DNA of 62,666 nt, taken from positions 1 to 62,666 of the forward strand of contig JAFSEW010000061.1 in the NCBI GenBank assembly GCA_017435525.1, given 5' to 3'. The notes beneath the pieces are model-generated. The model was given only the letters and a program-made list of their open reading frames with translations. It was not told the origin of the DNA and searched no databases. The position numbers were made by a program, and so were the translations under genes. Below are positions 6,807 through 14,285 of the stretch, one piece after another (position 1 is the first letter of the stretch; every line of letters starts with the position of its first letter). The DNA comes from Oscillospiraceae bacterium. Lineage in GTDB: Bacteria; Bacillota; Clostridia; Oscillospirales; Oscillospiraceae.

Positions 6807-8339
6807 TTAGACATCCAGAGGCAGGCTTGCGTGCTTGTGGTTAACATACTGCATCAGGATCAGCAGGTCGCGCAGAGTGATAGCATCGTCAGCATCCAGG
6901 TAGCAAGCGGGCTCGTTGATATCTTCGATGGACCACTTGTTGTTCAGGTACTGCATCAGCATCAGAACGTCGCGCAGGTCGACATCGCCGTCGCCGTCAA
7001 CGTCGCCGTACAGGATGCTGCTCAGGCGCAGGCAATCCATGATGCGGTCCTTGATTTCGGTGTGGCCGGCAGCGTTGGGCTCCAGGCCGCCGTTGTAAAC
7101 AGTGTTGATCAGGTCGAACAGAGCCAGATCAGCGCTACCCTTGACGGTGGTAACATTGTTGCCCATGTTGGCAAAGATGCCATTGCAGGTCAGCATTGCG
7201 TAGGTCAGGTTGTAGATGTCGGTGGTCTCAACCAGGGCCTCAACGAAGATGCCCATGGGGATGGAGACGCCGCCAACATTCAGGGAAACGCCCTTCAGGG
7301 GGTTATACATACCAACAATAACAACGACAGCGTCCTCGTTCATGTTGGAAATGTCGTTCAGCAGCAGGGGCATATTGAAAGCGTAAGCAGCGCAGCTGTA
7401 AGCATAGCTCTCGATAGCCAGGGTCAGGATCAGAGCGTAGTCCATGCCAGTGTAGGCATCCTTGCCCAGACCCATCTGAGTGAACTCGTCCTTCAGCTCA
7501 GCAACGATCTTGCCAATAGCCTCAGCACCGGCCTCGGTAACGTAGGGAACCCAGTCGCCCACGTCGTGCTCACCGGCCAGAACCTTGTCCAGGGTGAACT
7601 CAACGAAGTTGTTGCTGTTGAAGCCAACAGTGATCAGGTCAGCAGCCTTGACAACGGCAGCGTTCTCAGCGATCACATCGTAAGCGTCCTCAACCATCAT
7701 GTCTTCGTCAGCCAGGTTGGTGACGTTCTTGATCTCCAGCTCAGCAGCCAGCTTGTCAACATAGCTGGTCTCGTCCTTCTCAGCAGCAGCGGTGTCGTCG
7801 CCGATAGCCACGTAAGAAGTCTTGTTGGAGACATACAGGTCAGCAGAAGTAGCTCTCTTGTAAGCCAGCTTGAAGAAGGTGATCAGGTTCTCGATCTCGA
7901 TCATCAGCTGATCGTACAGAGCCAGCAGTTCGGGATCGTCCTTAACTGCGTTGTACAGTTCAGCGGTAGCCTCGTAAGCCTCTTCCAGAGTAGCCTCGAC
8001 TTCCTCGAAGTCGACGGTGGAAGCGACCTTGGCCAGCTTGTTGACAGTTCTGTCCAGGACATCGGCGATCTCAGCCTTGGTGTCCAGCTTTGCCTTCAGA
8101 GCAGCAGCGGCGTCCAGAACGGGATCAACCTGTGCGGCAGCGAAGTCGTAGGAATTCTGCAGAGCCTTGGGAACGTACTCCATGATGACAGCAGCCAGCT
8201 CCTCGATGAGTTCTTCAACTCTCTCAGTGGGGCACTCAGCTTCTGCTGCCAGGGCAGTGCCACACATACCGAACACCAGGCAGCCTACCAGCAGCAGGGC
8301 CAGGACGGAACGCATGGACTTTGCGAGCATTCTTTTCAT
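6807..8339 (-). CDS. Secreted dockerin protein with degenerate SGNH-hydrolase fold
   Basis: 510 residues. A signal peptide (~1-32) and an acidic helical region (~40-165) precede a segment with SGNH/GDSL hydrolase layout: block I YVAIGDD (176-182), block III ITVGFNSNNF (236-245) and block V GGLEPNAAGH (417-426). Compared with family GDS, GxND and DxxHPN, the serine is D182, the aspartate G417 and the histidine E420, so all three triad positions are replaced. The C-terminus (~445-510) is a type I dockerin. Its first calcium loop is complete (DVDGDGDVDLRD, 446-457); the second (482-491) is two residues short. It likely docks to the cohesin protein encoded next, acting as a binding or structural pseudoenzyme. 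SD AGGAGG precedes the ATG. Confidence 0.8.
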   Translation of the reverse strand: MKRMLAKSMRSVLALLLVGCLVFGMCGTALAAEAECPTERVEELIEELAAVIMEYVPKALQNSYDFAAAQVDPVLDAAAALKAKLDTKAEIADVLDRTVNKLAKVASTVDFEEVEATLEEAYEATAELYNAVKDDPELLALYDQLMIEIENLITFFKLAYKRATSADLYVSNKTSYVAIGDDTAAAEKDETSYVDKLAAELEIKNVTNLADEDMMVEDAYDVIAENAAVVKAADLITVGFNSNNFVEFTLDKVLAGEHDVGDWVPYVTEAGAEAIGKIVAELKDEFTQMGLGKDAYTGMDYALILTLAIESYAYSCAAYAFNMPLLLNDISNMNEDAVVVIVGMYNPLKGVSLNVGGVSIPMGIFVEALVETTDIYNLTYAMLTCNGIFANMGNNVTTVKGSADLALFDLINTVYNGGLEPNAAGHTEIKDRIMDCLRLSSILYGDVDGDGDVDLRDVLMLMQYLNNKWSIEDINEPACYLDADDAITLRDLLILMQYVNHKHASLPLDV

Positions 8340-8408
8340 AAATTACCTCCTATGATTTTAGGGAAGGCCGGGTTGCTGCAACCGGTTTTCCCATGTTTTA
8401 TTACATCA

Positions 8409-8501
8409 CACTGTGCAATCTCACAGTGAGAATGCCAAAGTAAGTACGGTTTCCCTGCAGGTCGCTTTGGTTAAGCAAGGCGGATCGCCATCCGCCTTGC
8501 T
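8409..8501 (-). promoter_or_regulatory. Structured 5' leader of the dockerin operon
   Basis: The 554-bp gap 8340-8893 holds no convincing gene. The transcript predicted from 8606-8634 would have a ~260-nt leader with a perfect 7-bp hairpin (8409-8415 / 8422-8428) and a perfect 12-bp hairpin with a 4-base loop (8474-8485 / 8490-8501). A possible CCAAAG/CTTTGG pairing lies between them and a GGTTGC/GCAACC hairpin lies nearer the start codon. I do not recognise a known riboswitch class. The 12-bp hairpin lacks a U-run, so simple termination is unlikely. Confidence 0.45.
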
Positions 8502-8605
8502 CCCAATGCAGCAACAGCAGGTAATTAAGAAACCTGATTGTGTGTAAATTGAGCCTTACGGCGCAGCCACAGGAAAAACCCCATAACTGCCACAACTATA
8601 CAACA

Positions 8606-8634
8606 GTTATACCACTCCCGTCCCGAAAAAGCAA
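8606..8634 (-). promoter_or_regulatory. Proximal promoter of the dockerin-cohesin-sortase operon
   Basis: Minus strand TTGCTT (8634-8629) and TATAAC (8611-8606), 17-bp spacer. Confidence 0.6.
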
Positions 8635-8773
8635 GCCTAAAACGGAATTCTTTTCAGGTTTTTCTCCGGCGCAAGCTGCGGAACCTGCCGCATTCTGCTT
8701 CCGGCTCCAGGGAGACGGCTACTTTATACACATATTTGCATAATCATCCCAATCACACATTGTGTACGCAGGC

Positions 8774-8802
8774 ATTATAGCGCAACATACAGAGAAAATC
8801 AA
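8774..8802 (-). promoter_or_regulatory. Distal promoter upstream of the dockerin operon
   Basis: Minus strand TTGATT (8802-8797) and TATAAT (8779-8774), 17-bp spacer. It lies about 170 bp upstream of the proximal promoter and would extend the leader. Confidence 0.55.
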
Positions 8803-8893
8803 GGCCTTTTGACAGATTTCGCAGAAAATTTCTTTACCAAAACTTATCCGCCGGTAGCAGTCTGTTCCGGTTTCGCACAATCGCCCCTGTTCT

Positions 8894-10138
8894 TTATTCC
8901 TCTGCCAGAAAATCCTCCGCGATCTGGGTATACAGCGCCGCGCCATAGGGCAGCGCCTCCGGATCAACGGTAAAGTGGGGGTTATGAATGGGATAGGTGA
9001 AGCCCTTTTCGGCGTTAGCGATTCCCAGGCCATAGTAGCAGCCCGGTGCCTTCTGGCAGTAATAGCCGAAGTCCTCCGATCCCATAGTGGGTGTCTTCAT
9101 GGGAAACACATGTTCCTTGCCCAGGAGCGTTTGGGCCGTGCTGCGTACCAATTGGGTCATGGCTTCATCGTTGATGGTGGCGGCGTAGCCGTCTACCAGG
9201 TCGATTTCCGCTTCCACGCCCATGGCTGCGGCGGTACCGGAAACGATCTGCCGGAAATCTGCCTTGACCTGAGCCCGGGTCTCGGGGGTCAGGGTGCGGA
9301 TCGTGCCGCTGAGGGTCACAGTCTCCGGGATCACATTGCCGGTAGTGCCGCCGTGGATGGTGCCCACTGTCACCACCACGGAGTCCGTGGGGCTGGTGCG
9401 GCGGCTGCTGATAGTCTGCAGCGCCAGCACAGTCTGGCAGGCTGCCACGATGCTGTCGGTGCCGTTTTGCGGTTTGGCACCGTGGGTGCCCTTGCCCCGG
9501 AAGGTCACGGTAAAGGGATTGCTGGAGGCAGTGGCGGAGCCGGAACGCAGCATGATGGCACCGGCGGGGTATTCCGCGGTGCAGTGGCTGAAGAACACGG
9601 CATCCACATGGGGATTTTCCATGCATCCGTCGGCGATCATGCGCTCCGCGCCGCCGATACCTTCCTCAGCAGGCTGGAAAAGCAGCTTCACATTGCCCCG
9701 CATGGTGGCTGCCCGGGCGCAAAGCATTTTGGCTGCGCCCAGCAGCACAGTCACATGGGCATCATGGCCGCAAGCGTGCATCACTCCGGGATTTTGGGAG
9801 CTGTAGGGAAGATTCGTCTGTTCCGTTATGGGCAGGGCATCCATGTCCGCCCGGAATGCAACGGTCTTGCCCGGCTTTCCGCCCCGGATGAGGCCCACCA
9901 CACCGGTATCGGCAATAGGGGCGGCTTCCACGCCCATTTTCTCCAATTCTTCCAGGATCAGCGCCTGGGTTTTAAATTCCTTCATCCCCAGTTCCGGATT
10001 CCGATGAAGCCGGAAGAAAATCTCCTGCAGCCAGGGATTCAGCCCCTGGGCTTCCTGCAGCAGCACATTTTCCGCAGCTGCTCCGGGGAATACGCCGCCG
10101 GTTCCATCGCCGCAGCCGGGAATTACAGCTTTCATCAT
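8894..10138 (-). CDS. M20D-family amidohydrolase (N-acyl amino acid/hippurate hydrolase type)
   Basis: 414 residues, normal for peptidase family M20D. Metal-site motifs are FRADMDALPI (94-103), HACGHDAH (about 120-127), FQPAEEG and GSEDFGYY, with the dimerisation domain between. The family hydrolyses N-acyl amino acids or amino acid conjugates using two metal ions in the cytoplasm. The ~35-residue N-terminal extension before LNPWLQEIFF is longer than usual, but the first ATG has a good SD (AAGGAG, 6-base spacing), so it is kept. It is monocistronic with its own promoter. A distant paralogue lies at 41214-42404. The exact substrate is unknown. Confidence 0.85.
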   Translation of the reverse strand: MMKAVIPGCGDGTGGVFPGAAAENVLLQEAQGLNPWLQEIFFRLHRNPELGMKEFKTQALILEELEKMGVEAAPIADTGVVGLIRGGKPGKTVAFRADMDALPITEQTNLPYSSQNPGVMHACGHDAHVTVLLGAAKMLCARAATMRGNVKLLFQPAEEGIGGAERMIADGCMENPHVDAVFFSHCTAEYPAGAIMLRSGSATASSNPFTVTFRGKGTHGAKPQNGTDSIVAACQTVLALQTISSRRTSPTDSVVVTVGTIHGGTTGNVIPETVTLSGTIRTLTPETRAQVKADFRQIVSGTAAAMGVEAEIDLVDGYAATINDEAMTQLVRSTAQTLLGKEHVFPMKTPTMGSEDFGYYCQKAPGCYYGLGIANAEKGFTYPIHNPHFTVDPEALPYGAALYTQIAEDFLAEE

Positions 10139-10173
10139 TGCACGCTCCTTTTGCTATCCGTTAAGTTTAGGAA

Positions 10174-10202
10174 ATCGTACCACAGTCTATTTTATAAATC
10201 AA
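10174..10202 (-). promoter_or_regulatory. Promoter of the M20D gene
   Basis: Minus strand TTGATT (10202-10197) and TACGAT (10179-10174), 17-bp spacer. Confidence 0.55.
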
Positions 10203-10275
10203 TTATAATAACTGTATATCAGAGCTTATTTCGTTGCCGTGAAAGCTTGCCGGAATGCGCAGCCGTGTCGGAAAA

Positions 10276-10305
10276 AACGCCGCCAGATTTTTCATCGGCG
10301 GCGTT
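10276..10305 (-). terminator. Terminator at the end of the capsule operon
   Basis: A 9-bp GC-rich stem (10276-10284 / 10297-10305) with a 12-base loop is followed on the minus strand by a T-run. It lies directly after the stop of the nucleotidyltransferase-family gene. Confidence 0.85.
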
Positions 10306-10318
10306 TTGCGCACTTTTT

Positions 10319-11530
10319 TCAGGATTTCTCCGTTTCAAAAAGCTCCAGCATATTGAAAAATTCCTGCTTTTCCTTTGCATCCTGGGCAACTTTTATCACA
10401 GACTGCTTCTGCCGCAGCCCCAGCAAGGAACGAACCCAGTAACGCACAGGCAAATACACCCAAAAGATGGGAAGCAGCCATTTCCGGGTCCTGGTAACGG
10501 GAAAACGGTAGTTGGCAATTCTTGTCAGATTGGCAAACACTGTCCCAAGATAGGACTGCTTTTTCTCCGGCGTACTTCCCTTTGCCAGTGCGCGGCCGAT
10601 TTTTCCGGAATCCGCTGCGCCCATATTGCCGCAGGACAAAACATCCTCCAGAAATGCCTGGGTCTGGAACGCGTCCACATTTTCGCACCAGAGGGCATAC
10701 TTCTTCGGCAGGCCCAGATAGCGGACGCAGGTACCGGTGGCAATCTGCGCGTAACGCAGCAGGCCGCAGCGCTCCAGCACCGGCACCGTATTCTGCGCAA
10801 AGCTTTCGGTGTCCGTGTTTGCCAGATACATGGCCCAGTCGCACAGCTGCCGCAGGCCGATACCGCCTTCGGTCATGTGCCGAACCATATGCAGCAACAG
10901 CATCAGCGCATGATGATGCTGCGAAAGGACGGGAAAGGCATGTGTATGCACCTGCCCACAGTCTGTGTGATCCAGGAAGCGCGCCGTTTCCTTCTGCACA
11001 GCGTTTCCGCCCCGGCACTCCGGCAGGGTGGTCACATCATAGTGAATCTCCACATAGGCACCGGCTCTGTCAAAGCCGATGTGAAAATTATGGTCGGATT
11101 CATGCAGTCTGTAGCCATTGCGCTGCAGGATCTGCTGAACCTGCTCCACCTGTGCATGGGGAACCAGGATGTCCACATCCCCCAGCACCCGCAGCTCCGG
11201 CTGGGGATAATGTCTTGCCACGCTGCTGCCTTTCAGAATAGCCGCAGGAATCCCGGCCGCATCCAGCCAGCTAAGCACTTCATCCTGGGCGGCCAACAGC
11301 CGCTCATTCCGGACTACACCGGCCAGGGTCAGCCGGTTCCATGTTTGCCGGATTTCCTCTGGCAGCGCAGCCTTCAGCGCCACGGCACCGTCATAAGCCA
11401 GGGAAATCACACCCTGCTGCTTTGCCATGGTGTCTATTAAATTCCAGTCCACCTCCGCAGACAGAGAAGAACCGTCCTCCCACAGCGCCTGCCGCAACAA
11501 TTTTAAAAGCGTTTTTTGTTCAAGGGTCAT
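10319..11530 (-). CDS. Nucleotidyltransferase-family protein (NTP_transf_5 type)
   Basis: 403 residues of the uncharacterised nucleotidyltransferase family often found in polysaccharide and peptide-modification clusters. Motifs are AAILKGSSVARHYP (~96-109), RVLGDVDILVP (~114-124) and, further on, YVEIHYDV (~158-165), giving the GD-x-D plus downstream acidic pattern of a minimal nucleotidyltransferase active site. The C-terminal half is helical and has no recognised function. It is the last gene before a terminator, on the same strand as the capsule genes and downstream of the decayed flippase. Its GC-rich composition resembles the chromosome rather than the AT-rich capsule interior, so it may be an older resident. 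The transferred nucleotide and the target are unknown. Confidence 0.65.
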   Translation of the reverse strand: MTLEQKTLLKLLRQALWEDGSSLSAEVDWNLIDTMAKQQGVISLAYDGAVALKAALPEEIRQTWNRLTLAGVVRNERLLAAQDEVLSWLDAAGIPAAILKGSSVARHYPQPELRVLGDVDILVPHAQVEQVQQILQRNGYRLHESDHNFHIGFDRAGAYVEIHYDVTTLPECRGGNAVQKETARFLDHTDCGQVHTHAFPVLSQHHHALMLLLHMVRHMTEGGIGLRQLCDWAMYLANTDTESFAQNTVPVLERCGLLRYAQIATGTCVRYLGLPKKYALWCENVDAFQTQAFLEDVLSCGNMGAADSGKIGRALAKGSTPEKKQSYLGTVFANLTRIANYRFPVTRTRKWLLPIFWVYLPVRYWVRSLLGLRQKQSVIKVAQDAKEKQEFFNMLELFETEKS

Positions 11531-11647
11531 AACTACTCCATCCTGTCAAACATATATCCTGCCTAACGTTTCTCTTTTGCCCTGTTCTCTACGGTGAAAA
11601 AGGCTAGGCTCTATGTTTGAAATACTCTTTGCTAAAAACGATTCGTA

Positions 11648-12080
11648 TTATTTCTTGGCATATATATAAATCAGCTTTCTAACCCTATCATAATAGCAAA
11701 TAGCATTTATTGCAACCGTAACAACTGTTATGTAGCCAAATACCACGATTGCAACCACTATCCATTCGGCATAGCTGGAAACAGCCATCAGATACTTAGA
11801 AGGGCCCGCACAGCAGCAAAGCGGCGCAAAAATCCCCAAAACAGATAAGATACTTGCCATTATCCGCTTTACAAACCCCATAATACTTTGCCCCCAAGAG
11901 CTTTCCACTGGCATAGGTTGCATAGCAAACTGTACGATAACCCATTGCCACAACTGTTCCAATCACCACACTGACAGTATCGCAGGCCATTACGAGTATG
12001 CAAGACAATCCAACATTTAGCAAAGCTTCCGTAATTGCCATACTTTTCGTCTGCTTGAAATGGCCAGCTTGGCAACAATG
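11648..12080 (-). pseudogene. Remnant of a second Wzx-type flippase (N-terminally deleted and frameshifted)
   Basis: Two overlapping minus-strand frames together read like the last ~145 residues of a polysaccharide flippase. Frame one contains AGHFKQTKSMAITEALLNVG and VVIGTVVAMGYRTVCYATYA, which are MOP-flippase hallmarks. The other contains FVKRIMASILSVLG and two more membrane helices, ending KLIYIYAKK. Removing one G from the five-G run near 11890 joins them as SGKLLGQSIMGFVKRI. No N-terminal two-thirds is present: the neighbouring intact flippase gene ends at 12139. This is therefore a decayed duplicate or a replaced flippase, not two small genes. Confidence 0.75.
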
Positions 12081-12138
12081 CGCTTTTGCTCTGCCAGCGA
12101 TGGAAGAGGAAACACCTTGATTCTCCATAGTGTATCTC

Positions 12139-13656
12139 TTATTGGGATTCCTGCCCGCCAACCATATTCTTGCAGTCATTAATCATTTGTAAGCATTTCA
12201 AAAGTCTCGGGAAATTAATGCAGAACAATGGTATCACATATGCAGCATAGCACAGTCCCATGGTAATCATGTTGGGTAACCGAGCCAACAGCAAAGCAGA
12301 CCGAAGGCCGCATACGATCATAGCCATCCCCAGTGTCTCCAGCACAAAGGCACCCAGGAATTTCCTGTTAAACATTTCAAGAATATTCGTCCTGATCTCT
12401 CTTGCGCCAAGGGAAAGAATCACGATTCCCTGTATCAGCGTGACGCTCAATGTCGCAATTGCTGGACCGATCTCTCCCAACGTCAAAAACAATCCAATAT
12501 TCAACACGATATTGGCGCAAAAAGTTCCAATAGATGCAAACAAAATTGTTTTTGTTTTTCCTGCTGCGCTTAGAAGCAATGTTATCGTAAGAACGCTGAT
12601 TACATCAACCAATATATATATCACAAACACCGGTATGCCAAATCCGACTGATACATACTTCTCACTATATAAGAATTCCATGAGTTCAGGCGCAACGCAA
12701 ACTGCACCAATTGCCAGAATGGTAGTTGCTATACAGGATAACTCCAGAAATGCTTTATACAGCTGCTGCGTTACATCATACTTTCTTTCAGCAATATACC
12801 GGGTGATGTACGGCAAAAGCACAGTACAGAAAGAGGACATAACAATGTCAAAGGGCAAGATCTTGGATGCGTTGGCATACACAGCCAATGTTTCCGTATC
12901 CGTGAAAAAAGATATTACGAACTTATCTGCATCTCTGTTCAAAGACTTGATCACCGTAAACATAGCCATGGGAACGCAATAAGCCAGTATTTCTTTTATC
13001 AGTCGCTTATCGAATTTGAAAATGTTTATTCTATACTCTTTTTTCCGTAAAACGCCAAAGAAATAAACCACTTGAAATGCATCTGTCAGCAGTTGACACA
13101 GCAAGATCACAGCAATGTTATCAAAAACATAGCACGCCAACACCATAGCTATCAATTTGGCCACAGAAACAAGTAAGTTTCTGACCGCAATGGTTCTCGC
13201 CTTTCCAATTGCAAGAAACATAATTTGCAGAAGGGATATAGAATTCTGCAAAACAGGTAATGTCGCAGCAAAAATCATCAGCGACTGCAAATCTTCATTC
13301 TCAAAATACCGAGAAATTGGTACTGTGCACACCAAAAGAACTATAGATACAAGAATTCCTACCAAATAGTGTAAAAAGAAAATAGTGGAAACATAGGCGT
13401 TCCGCTTTTCCTCGTCTTTTTCCTTGCAGAAGAAAAAATTAACACCGTCCATCATGCCAAGCATGGTAATGCTGCTGGTGGTAGTAGTCACAAGTAATAT
13501 CTGAGAATATGTGCCATATTCCAGCAAAGAAAAATGTTCGGAAAGCACTCTTGTAATCAGCAGACCAAGGACAAGCGTTACCATCCTGACAAACATCAGA
13601 AAAAAAGAATCTCCCGATGCGCCGGAAATTAAAGAATGAATTTTATTCCTTTTCAA
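12139..13656 (-). CDS. Wzx-like polysaccharide flippase
   Basis: 505 residues, about fourteen membrane helices, MOP-superfamily oligosaccharide flippase type (GDSFFLMFVRMVTLVLGLLI at the start). It should flip the undecaprenyl-linked repeat unit across the membrane before Wzy polymerisation. It overlaps the start of the acyltransferase gene region (13643-13656). Its composition is AT-rich like the other capsule genes. A decayed relative lies immediately downstream, so this is probably the working flippase of the present locus. Confidence 0.85.
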   Translation of the reverse strand: MKRNKIHSLISGASGDSFFLMFVRMVTLVLGLLITRVLSEHFSLLEYGTYSQILLVTTTTSSITMLGMMDGVNFFFCKEKDEEKRNAYVSTIFFLHYLVGILVSIVLLVCTVPISRYFENEDLQSLMIFAATLPVLQNSISLLQIMFLAIGKARTIAVRNLLVSVAKLIAMVLACYVFDNIAVILLCQLLTDAFQVVYFFGVLRKKEYRINIFKFDKRLIKEILAYCVPMAMFTVIKSLNRDADKFVISFFTDTETLAVYANASKILPFDIVMSSFCTVLLPYITRYIAERKYDVTQQLYKAFLELSCIATTILAIGAVCVAPELMEFLYSEKYVSVGFGIPVFVIYILVDVISVLTITLLLSAAGKTKTILFASIGTFCANIVLNIGLFLTLGEIGPAIATLSVTLIQGIVILSLGAREIRTNILEMFNRKFLGAFVLETLGMAMIVCGLRSALLLARLPNMITMGLCYAAYVIPLFCINFPRLLKCLQMINDCKNMVGGQESQ

Positions 13657-14227
13657 GTTGCTTCACCACTTTGGCCGGATTTCCGGCTACTATCGAGTAA
13701 GGCGGCACATCTTTTGTGACAACAGATCGCGTCGCAACAATAGATCCTTTGCCAATTGTTACACCCTTAAGGATCGTCGAAAATTGGCCAATCCAAACAT
13801 TATCCTCAATAATCACCGGAGAGCTTTTTGCATGATGCCATGCCCAGTTATCATTTGTAAATCCGTTGAGACTCATATATTCTCTGGCCTTAGGAGAAGT
13901 CGGGTGATTATTATTGTCGTAGACTCGGACATCGTTGGATATAATGACACATCTTCCAATTTTTATACTCGTTTCAGCGCCAATAAACGAGTGCGGGCCA
14001 AGATAAAAATGGTCGCCAATTTCAATGCTTCCATTTTCCGTAACGCATATACTGCCCAGCACCATTGAATCATCCCCAACAAGAATCCTTTGAGGATTGT
14101 TCGAAAAATTAGTACATCTACCAGCAACGCCAAATTTCATATTTTTGCCTATTGTTGCATTCTTTTCGTAAGACCTAGCGCTTTTAAGTTTTCTATACCA
14201 ATCTACAAATATCATGTTGCCCCCCAT
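13643..14227 (-). CDS. Left-handed beta-helix O-acyltransferase
   Basis: 194 residues with hexapeptide repeats (VGDDSMVLGSI, IGDHFYLGPHSFIG, IGKGSIVATRSVV) and the family end motif AGNPAKVVKQL. This is the CatB/WbbJ-like acetyltransferase type, with the loop YDNNNHPTSP carrying the catalytic-type histidine. It probably O-acetylates a capsule sugar using acetyl-CoA. Two starts compete: ATG 14227, with no SD, and ATG 14215, preceded by GGGGGG; the second (MIFVDW) is slightly more likely. It overlaps the flippase gene by 14 bp. Confidence 0.8.
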   Translation of the reverse strand: MGGNMIFVDWYRKLKSARSYEKNATIGKNMKFGVAGRCTNFSNNPQRILVGDDSMVLGSICVTENGSIEIGDHFYLGPHSFIGAETSIKIGRCVIISNDVRVYDNNNHPTSPKAREYMSLNGFTNDNWAWHHAKSSPVIIEDNVWIGQFSTILKGVTIGKGSIVATRSVVTKDVPPYSIVAGNPAKVVKQLEKE

Positions 14228-14285
14228 TTTAATATTGCAAAATATGTTGCGCTATTGGGATTATATCGGTTGGCTCATTCCATTT

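Noticed and set aside
8740-8762. Seven-codon ORF (MIMQICV) in the long dockerin leader
   Set aside because: Weak SD and no conservation evidence. Too short to support as a leader peptide.
8719-9033. 104-codon minus-strand ORF overlapping the M20D 3' end
   Set aside because: Out of frame with the M20D gene, no SD and no recognisable protein features.
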